Of a stretch of DNA of 64,000 nt, positions 57,104 to 64,000 are shown in pieces. Origin of the DNA: Nectonema munidae (taxonomy: Eukaryota; Nematomorpha; Nectonematoida; Nectonematidae); assembly GCA_030549495.1 (NCBI GenBank), contig JAUIRK010000673.1, positions 372,001 through 436,000 of the forward strand, given 5' to 3'. The notes beneath the pieces are model-generated. The model searched no databases, was not told the origin of the DNA, and worked only from the letters and a program-made list of their open reading frames with translations. Position numbers and translations under genes: made by a program. The first letter of the stretch is position 1. The number at the start of each line of letters is the position of its first letter.

Positions 57104-59890
57104 AGCAACTCCACCATCGCTTGGTCCCAAGCCCAGGAAGGGAAAGGAGGAGGGTTTTGAGTCAGGAAGGGCATCCGGCATGTAAAAAAACTTGCCAAAA
57201 CTTATTTACAATTATGGCATCAAAATTACATTGGCGCGCTACAGTCAAAGGTACCGGGCGGGTTTCATCAGTTTCCTACCTTAGAAAGAATACTGGTAAA
57301 AAAGTTGTGGAGAGGTTTAGAGTTTGAATGTGGGCAGTTTAGTTAGAAAATCAGTAGAAATAACAGAAATGTTAAATAGAAGAAAAGTTGATATGGTTGG
57401 ACTTCAGGAAGTAAGGTATAAGGGAGATAAGTGTAAATGGTTAGAAAACTACAAATTGTTTTGGTCAGGGAACGACAAAGGTACAGCCGGAGTAGGGATA
57501 ATGATTAAGGCGAACTTTGAAGACAGAATAGTGAGTGTCAATAGAGTTAGTGATAGAATAAGTGTTATAGATATCTGTATTAACAACGAAATTTGGTCGT
57601 TTTTATCTGTATATGCTGCACAAATAGGACTTAGCACAAAGATTAAAGAAGAATTTTATTTTAGTTTAGACAAAGTGATTTGGGATAGGAAAGAAAAGTG
57701 TATTGTCTCAGGAAATTTAAATGGGCATGTCGGTGAAGTTAAAAGCACTTATAGGCAAGCACACGGAGGATACGGGTACGGTAAAATTAATGAAGAGAGT
57801 AAGAATATACTTGGTTTTGCAGACAGCATGCGTTTATTTTTAGCTAATACACAGTTTAAGAAAAGTATAGAGCATAGGATAACTTACAAATCAGGTAATG
57901 AAGCTTCTATGATTGACTACATTATGATGCCACAAAATTTTAGAAAAGTCTTCATCAATACCAAAACTTTTGCTGGTGAATCACGTGTAAGTCAACATAG
58001 AATTATTTGCACTGATTTATTTTATCAAGAAAAAAATTTAGACAAGAAAATAAGAAAAATTAAAACTTTGGAACTTTGGAGATTAAAAGACGAGAATATA
58101 AAAAACGAGTTTATTAGCAAGTAAAAACAAAAGGTGCATTAGAAAACGGAAATAATAACTTAGACAAAATTAAAAATAACATGGTAAGAATAGGAGAGAA
58201 AGTTTTAGGTAAAACTAAGTTTTTAAAAAACAAAAATAAGGTAACTTGGTTTTGGAGTAATGAGATTAAGGAATGTATAGATGTAAAAAGAAAAGCATTT
58301 AGAGCTTGCCAGTTAGATAAAACTAAAGAAAAAGAAATGGAGTATAAAAATGCAAAAAATAGATGTAAAAAAATTATTAGAAGGAGTAAAGAAGAGAGAA
58401 TTTTACAATTAAAACAGGAGAATGAACGCAAAACAACAATGATGTTTTCAAAATAGTTAAGCAAAAAAGAAAGTTAAACCAAGATGAAGTTGGGATTCCT
58501 TGTATAGTTAATAAAGATGGATAATTAGTTAGTAAATTTGTGGATAAGTTAAACGCCTGGTCGCATTTTTCTAAAGTTATCTTTAATAATGAATATGAGT
58601 TAGGAAACCTGGAATAAAAGTTTATACCATTATATAAAGGCAAAGGAACTATATCAAATTGTTCAAATTATAGAACAATAAAACTACTAGAACATGATAT
58701 AAAAATAGTAGAAAGAAGTCCATTGAATAGACCAAAAAAGAGTATTCCAATTAGTAAAATCCAATTCGGTTTTATGCCGGGCAAGAGCACAAATGACGCT
58801 ATTTTTATTATTAGACAGCTTATCGAAAAGAGAGCAAGAAATGGGCATAGTCTGTATCTTGCTTTTATAGACCTGGAGAGTGGTCTTTGAGAAGAAAAGG
58901 GGTAAATGAAAGACTAGTGAGAGCCATTATGGCCTTGTACAAAAGCGAAAACACTTTTATAAAAATTAATAATTCAATTTCTAGTAAGTTTAAAATAAAA
59001 ATATCTTAAGGATTTAATTAAAGAAGATACGAGTGAGATTTTATATGCAGATGATATAGTACTAATAGGAGAATCTTCTGAAGAATTAAGTAAAAAGATT
59101 AGAACATGGTATGAGACACTAGACAATAAAGGTTTAAGAACACTAGCAAAACTAAGTGGATGAAAATTAGCGATTCTTTTAAGGGTACTGAGAACACAGT
59201 TTCTAAAATAGATCGATGTGGAGTTTGCGAAAAAAGAGTTAAAAGAAACTCTATTCTTTGTGTACATTGCAATGAGTGGGTACATAAAAAAAGTTCAAAC
59301 ATTAAGGGCAGTTTGATAAATACAACAAATTTTAAGTGTAGCTGCTGTTTAAGTTTCAACCCAAATACGGAAGAAAAAGTAGTAGTAGGCGGCGTAGAAT
59401 TAGAAGAGGTTAAACAATCTAGTTATTTAGGTGAGGTTTTGGACAAAACAGGTAGTGTAAGTAACTCTGTAGAACATAGAATACAACTAGCTTGGAAAAA
59501 AATTAAAGCATTAATGGGATTTTATGCAATAGTATCTTTTCTTTTAAATTAAGGGGTTTTCTTTATAGAAGTTGTATTCGGTCTAGTTTAGTGTATAGCG
59601 GCCAGAGTTGGGCTTTAAAAGAATCTGAGAAAAATAGATCAAACACCAGATAGATGAGGATGTTAAGAATTATGTGTAAATTATAATTTAAATAGTCAAA
59701 AAAGACATGAGCAAAAGACATTTAACATTAGGGGACGAGCAAAATAGAGATGAATGGAGACGCAAAATAATGAGAGATTAGTTTAATTTTGTCTAAAATG
59801 CCATAGTGGTAAAAAAAACCGGCTAAACCTCAGCGTGCTGGGAACATTAGAAGGCCTCACAAAACAGAAGAATTTCATAAAATGGGGAAA
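57104..59890 (+). pseudogene. RTE/CFDP2-like LINE, degenerate
   Basis: The 5' leader contains TTGGTCCCAAGCCCAGGAAG and GTCAGGAAGGGCATCCGGC, a hallmark of this LINE group. The first open block (57324-58124) is an apurinic-type endonuclease. RRKVDMVGLQEVRYKG holds the catalytic glutamate, SVYAAQIG follows, and CIVSGNLNGHVGE stands where GDFNAHVG is usual, so the active-site aspartate is Asn here. SMIDYIMM and SRVSQHRIICTDL come next, with the terminal histidine present but the D-x-L partner shifted. The reverse transcriptase follows in pieces: FIPLYKGKGTISNCSNYRTI (58620), QFGFMPGKSTNDAIFIIRQL, LAFIDLE, and ILYADDIVLIGESSEE (59040), with a deletion between the last two. A C-terminal zinc finger CGVCEKRVKRNSILCVHCNE then WVHKK lies near 59218-59290, and a decayed tail follows. 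The element copies by target-primed reverse transcription when intact; this one is dead. Bovine CFDP2 derives from such an endonuclease. Confidence 0.88.
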
Positions 59891-60233
59891 TCGAAAATTA
59901 AGATATAAATATATCATTACTTTTTGTGCCTTCATGTTTTACGCAAAATATTTACATTGTGTTATCTGAAATATAACTCATTTTTCTTTGACAAAGTTGA
60001 AAAAAAGGTGTTTTAAATTGCACACTCCGTACAGAAGAAAGCAAAGTAAGATAATTTCAAAAACTTCTCGACCAAATATATTAAGCTGAATTGAATTGTG
60101 ATGTTTGTGGTGATTTCAAGTTTCAGACGTTGTTGCTTGGATTGCAAGGGAGATAAATAAAGTAGTGGGGCAGCAGATTTCAAGAGTCTTATAATCCCCA
60201 CATCATTTTAAACTAGGATTGGTAAAACATTTT

Positions 60234-60580
60234 GTGAATGCCTTCGATTTTGAGTAGAAGCATTTCAAGAATTCGTTTCATATTTTCAAAGCTACATGAA
60301 GCCTAAGATCAGGGGTCGCATTTTTCTTGAACCTTGGTAAATGCAATGTTGAAGTCCAAGAAAGTGTAAAGAATGATGATAAAAGTGAACAAGAAGCTCG
60401 GCGTGCATTTTGTGATGTAGTATTCAAGGATGTCACAAGGCTTCTAATTACAAAGAAGTGGTAGCGAAGCTTAGTGAGAAGTTCAAGAAATTGAGTGTTC
60501 GTGTGTCATCAAATGTTCATATCTTAAGAAAAACTTATCAAGCATTTAAGTGCAGAATTTTATTCTTCCCTTCTTTCGAA
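60234..60580 (+). pseudogene. Fragment of an uncharacterised arthropod transposase-type protein
   Basis: One frame reads NAFDFE, stop, KHFKNSFHIFKAT, stop, SLRSGVAFFLNLGKCNVEVQ and ESVKNDDKSEQEARRAFCDV. After a frameshift near 60450 it continues NYKEVVAKLSEKFKKLSVRV and NVHILRKTYQAF. The order (aromatic KxxFP-like helix, a GxFxGPQI-like turn, an AWxSF-like helix, NYxExVxxLxxxFxKLGCRMSxKxHxL) matches a multicopy family of uncharacterised arthropod proteins in my memory, which I believe come from a transposon. I cannot name it. Two stops and a frameshift show it is dead. It belongs to a different family from the unclassified one at 40529-42019. Confidence 0.45.
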
Positions 60581-60785
60581 GTTTGGAGTCGGCCTAGTCG
60601 AAGATTTTAAGGGGATAGGAGTCAGAGTCCGGTTTTTAAGTATTAAAAACAATTTGTTTTAATTTTATAAGCATATACAACGGCCCTTCTTTATGCGAAG
60701 TTGTCAAGTGAAGAGTTCTGCTCTAAGTATTTGGCGTGGGAGTGGACTTTTTATAAGTACTAGAGTCGTATTGAATATTTTGCAT
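60581..60785. repeat. Trace of the GGAGTCGG repeat
   Basis: GGGGATAGGAGTCAGAGTCC with TTTTTAAGTATT at 60610-60650 resembles the stretch at 43040-43085. GTGGGAGTGGACTTTTTATA near 60740 may be its other end. No coding content. Confidence 0.4.
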
Positions 60786-60945
60786 TCAAATCTGTGACCC
60801 GTCTCCTTGTGTTCCAACTACTTTTCTACCTTCTAAATACCTTTCTTCATTGAATTGAAGAAAACGTACCAACTGTGTAAACATAAGAATAAATAAAAAA
60901 AATATCGAAACTACGTCAAAACAAATGGGACTTTTGAATTCAGCG
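60786..60945 (-). CDS. Candidate terminal exon downstream of the NEMP-like exon
   Basis: The minus strand after the acceptor-like GTTCTTAG (AG at 60947-60946) is open for 52 codons to a TGA at 60786-60788. It reads AEFKSPICFDVVSIFFLFIL then a further hydrophobic turn (MFTQLVRFLQF) and a charged tail EERYLEGRKVVGTQGDGSQI. Its entry phase (one base completing a codon) matches the exit phase of the exon at 61551-61826, giving a serine at the junction. NEMP proteins end their membrane region with a similar charged E-x-Y-x-x-x-GR stretch, but about 100 residues would be missing in between, so an additional exon may be hidden. Identity is weak and it could be a chance frame. Confidence 0.28.
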
Positions 60946-61550
60946 CTAAGAACAAGATGGCTGATCACCAAACAAAGCATGTTAAGGCATGTAATTATTA
61001 TATGTGGAGATGAGAATACCGTAAACGTATATCCTTATTTTATCTAAAAAAATATTTAAGACATTGATATAACAAGCATAGAATTCGTAGAAGCCACTTC
61101 CTCTTGATATAGCGGACCCACAAATGTTTTTCAAAAGTCAGCAGCGACACAATAATTGTGCAATTGAACACAATTATTAAAATTGTTTTCAGATCACAAA
61201 TTTGCAGCCGAACGAAAATTTAGAAAACTAAAATTCCATTGTAAATAAATCTCTTCTGGATACTAATTTTGATTGGAATGTATTATATGATATATATTGC
61301 GCAGCGCTCTTTATTTAACTTGTCACCATCGCATCTAAGCGAAGAATAACCGACAAATTTTTGACTTTGAACGGCACTACTAATTTATCAATAAAATATC
61401 ATGCATCTTAAGCTAAGGTTTTTCTCAATTTATTGAAATGACCAAATAACTTGATTGATAAGGATTTGATATCAGTTTTTGAGTAAAGCCTTTAACAATC
61501 AAATAAGGAATCGTACTACGAGTCTTAGTGTAGTGTTAAAAAAAGCATAC

Positions 61551-61826
61551 CTAAACAATAAAAAGAGCAGGAGAATGAAGATAAAGGAGAAGGTAGCACC
61601 GAAGAGAGTTCCGTACAAAAAGGACGAGTGCTGCGGACTGTAACGAGAAAGATAAACAGCGAAAAGAAACGAAAGAAAAAGAGCAGTCTTGGAAAACATT
61701 AACGAAAGTAGAAAATCATTCAGAGCTAAAAAACAGGAAAAAGCAAGGTTTAAATCAAAAGAGCAAGGTTCCATGTCTTCAGACTGTTCTCGGATAAGCC
61801 CGTGATTAAAACGTTTTATAAATAAA
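61551..61826 (-). CDS. Membrane-protein exon resembling NEMP (TMEM194)
   Basis: A 276-bp minus-strand exon lies between a good acceptor (TTCTTCTTACCTAATCAG, AG at 61828-61827) and a donor (TTTAG followed by GTATGC at 61550). It encodes 92 residues: a short polar segment (RFNHGLIREQSEDMEPCSFD), then LNLAFSCFLALNDFLLSLMF, FLSFLFAVYLSRYSPQHSSF and LYGTLFGATFSFIFILLLFL, that is two or three membrane spans. The spacing of the LSRY, the short loop and F-Y-G-T-x-x-G-x-x-F-S-x-I matches the start of the NEMP (nuclear envelope integral membrane protein) membrane domain, where LSxS..FYYxxGxxxGxxxSxLIL is usual. NEMP proteins stiffen the nuclear envelope and are needed for fertility in animals. Only one family segment is visible, so it could be another polytopic protein. 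The gene reads from right to left. Confidence 0.45.
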
Positions 61827-63583
61827 CTGATTAGGTAAGAAGAAGGAAACAACCAACTACCTGGATATTTTATCTAGGGTTAAGTTTTTAACTTTTGTTC
61901 AAGACTGAGAGCTTTTTCTACTCAGCATTTGGTTTTGGGAATATAATTCATCTTTTAAAAGTGGAAGAATTAGATTGTCTATCGAACAGTAAACGATATA
62001 TTTTGAATAATTAACATTTATTCAGATTTAAAAAATGTTTTAAAATATATTTTGTAGGGTAGTTTAATATTTCATTTTGTTTTAACTAACTGGAAAAATA
62101 ATAACAATCAACTTGGTATTAAAAACGCTAATTTTTGATTTTTCATTTTTGTTTCAAATTTATTTACATGGAGTAGTATTATATATTTAAGAAAATGAAA
62201 TAAACTAACTTCGGATAGTTTAGGTTGAAAATAGAAATAAAATAGATTTAATGATGCTTATTATAATTTAGTCACAGCAAAAAAATAATTTTAATGTTTG
62301 ACTTGTCATTGTAAATTGTCCTGCGAGAAATAGGTTGTCGAACATGTTACTAACTAGTAGATATTAATAAATCGAAACATAAAGTTAGCTGGTAGATAAA
62401 TAGAATTCTAGTCATGATAGATTGCCATTTTTTTATTTTGAATTGAGAGAGTGAAATTAGGGGTAAGGGAATTTTGTATAGGTCAACTCCCAAGAACTCA
62501 GGGATAAACGCGAAGAATAGCAAGTCAACGAAAATAATTCAACGAAGTTTTAAGTATTGGCGTTGAAGTTGAGTCTAGAGAGTCAAAAAGGCATTCTGTA
62601 AAAAGTGTATATAACTTCAACTTATTAACTTGTATGAATTTATTATTGGCCATTCTGTTATAAGTTTTAGTGCTGTGAAACAGTTGTCAGCAACAACATA
62701 TTATTTCTGTTGTTAATTTTAACAATTTTATTCTTTTTAAATTCATTTATATCCTCTATTTACTTTTTAAAATCTAGAGGGTCGGGAACTTTATTCATAT
62801 AAATATTATTTATTTATTTATATAAAAAAATTGCCTCATTTATATTCAGGTTTTTTAATAATAAATGTATTATTTGTTTGCTTGAGTTTTGTTTGGATCA
62901 TTTATGGCTAAAATATCATTAGAATTAAGCAATAAAGGCGTAGCTCCGCTAATAAATATGAATCAAAGAGCCAAAACTAAATTGTTTCCAGTATTGTTTT
63001 ATATTTCTTAAAATTTATTGAAATTTAAAAGTACAGGAACTATTGCAAATAAGCTAAAAACCTGCCTTTCCCAAAAATTGATATAAAGAAATGTAAAAAA
63101 ATATTAAGAACATCCTAAAAAGTCTCAATTGTCTGTAAGAGAAGTAATGTAGAAAATATTTCAATATATAGGAAAAAAATCTGAAAAGTTGTATTGCAGG
63201 TAAAAAATAGCTTTGAAAAAGGTTCAATTGATTATTGTGGACAGAAGAAAAAGTAATATAGAGTATGTCTCGTGGGTCTATTTTTAGTGGTGAAACAAAA
63301 TTGATTTTGTTGTTATGGATGCAAAAATGTTATAAGACCTAAAGAAATGAGGTATAACGAAGGTTGTTACATCAAAAACATTTAATAGTGATGGATACGA
63401 TGATTTATTTAGAGACATCTCTATTTCGCAGAGTATTTGAGCTAGACTTTCAATATCAAGTTTTAATTAATTAAAAATATAAAAATAAAAATTAGTCATT
63501 CTCTTGTAGGGGACGCGAAGCGGTAACTGGGCTAGAAAGTAGCCAAGTGCACCTGATACACTTGGATAACATTAAAGATGGCC
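61827..63583. other. Putative intron or intergenic; no gene
   Basis: AT-rich, no protein-like frame. If the flanking minus-strand segments are exons of one gene, this is an intron. Confidence 0.4.
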
Positions 63584-63869
63584 CTAATACATTTGCAAAA
63601 TCCGCCATGATAAAGTTTGAATGAAGGCCAATGTGGAATAGAGTATGTTTAGCCGCTTACAAAAGAAAAAGTTAAGGAAAGGATAGAGCTTGACGATAAA
63701 TTCTGAAGGCATTTGAGGCACTCGCTGCGAAAATTCTTTGTGATTGCTCTGCTCACCCGAGTTCGTATGATTCGCACTTCCACAAATTAAAACTTCTTGA
63801 CCAGATGAGTGCGTGTATTCCATATTATCTTCTTCATCCATTTCTGTTTCAACTTCAGCATTTAAAAAA
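63584..63869 (-). CDS. Candidate exon, unidentified protein
   Basis: After an acceptor-like CCTTATTTTAATTTTAG (AG at 63871-63870) the minus strand is open for about 94 codons. The first part FLNAEVETEMDEEDNMEYTH then SSGQEVLICGSANHTNSGEQ and SQRVPQMPSEFIVKL looks coding: acidic, serine- and glutamine-rich, with mixed codon thirds. The rest (FFFCKRLNILYSTL) looks like intron read-through, so the exon probably ends near 63680-63700, but no clear donor is visible. I do not recognise it. It lies upstream, on the same strand, of the NEMP-like exon and might be part of the same gene. Confidence 0.33.
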
Positions 63870-64000
63870 CTAAAATTAAAATAAGGAATGACAAATCAGT
63901 TTTATAAGTGACTTAAATCTCGTCTTCAATTGTTGGTTCATGAAAACTCAAAGAATTAATATAAATCGAACAAAAACTGAAAATAAGAGTTTAACCCATT

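Noticed and set aside
1-64000. CRISPR arrays, bacterial operons, ribosome binding sites
   Set aside because: Splice sites, poly(A) signals, MITEs and animal genes show this is eukaryotic nuclear DNA. The tandem repeats lack spacer structure.
1-64000. Retrovirus-like, LTR or Polinton elements
   Set aside because: No gag, protease, integrase, capsid or polymerase B motifs and no paired long terminal repeats were seen. The only reverse transcriptase pieces belong to non-LTR LINEs.

Overview
The window looks like nuclear DNA of an invertebrate animal, perhaps an arthropod. It is very AT-rich, gene-poor and intron-rich, and it is dominated by DNA transposons (hAT, piggyBac, a FLYWCH-type MULE) with a few non-LTR LINE remnants. 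The host genes I can name are animal genes: a complete LTV1 ribosome-assembly factor (20103-21524, +) and the terminal coding exon of a TEX2-type lipid-transfer protein (43740-44697, -). A membrane-protein exon at 61551-61826 (-) resembles NEMP nuclear-envelope proteins. The species cannot be fixed from the sequence alone. I saw no retrovirus-like or Polinton-like element.

Layout. 1-3.2 kb: a decayed piggyBac carrying a 271-bp hAT MITE with a perfect 8-bp target duplication, next to a hairpin and a cluster of TGACCG motifs. 3.2-19 kb: two candidate exons of an unidentified + strand gene (3187-3357 and 10681-10815), a candidate - strand terminal exon (12899-13139), hAT fragments, tandem repeats and two copies of a long dispersed repeat with a tRNA-like core (about 4975-6700 and 16883-18720). 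20.1-21.5 kb: LTV1. 22.7-32.6 kb: a 9.9-kb nest. A hAT element with 15-bp terminal repeats and the target duplication ATCTCAAC has its transposase gene split twice, once by a 2.2-kb MULE (9-bp duplication ATTATCTCG) and once by a 3.7-kb segment holding a piggyBac, which itself carries a 227-bp MITE.

33.1-33.5 kb: a well-formed unidentified terminal exon. 35.2-42.7 kb: two more decayed piggyBacs, a hAT remnant and an unclassified transposase family inserted within or beside the second piggyBac. 43.7-44.7 kb: the TEX2 exon. 45-57 kb: mostly gene-free, with a LINE 3' fragment, two MITEs with target duplications, a decayed ZBED/SCAND3-like hAT, duplicated segments and a strange G/T-only tract. 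57.1-59.9 kb: a degenerate RTE/CFDP2-like LINE. 60.2-64 kb: a transposase fragment and candidate host exons on the - strand.

The genes do not form a pathway. LTV1, TEX2 and the NEMP-like exon are separate cellular genes separated by transposon debris. The most informative content is the order of insertions, which can be read from target duplications, and the unidentified exons. I found no convincing new biological system.
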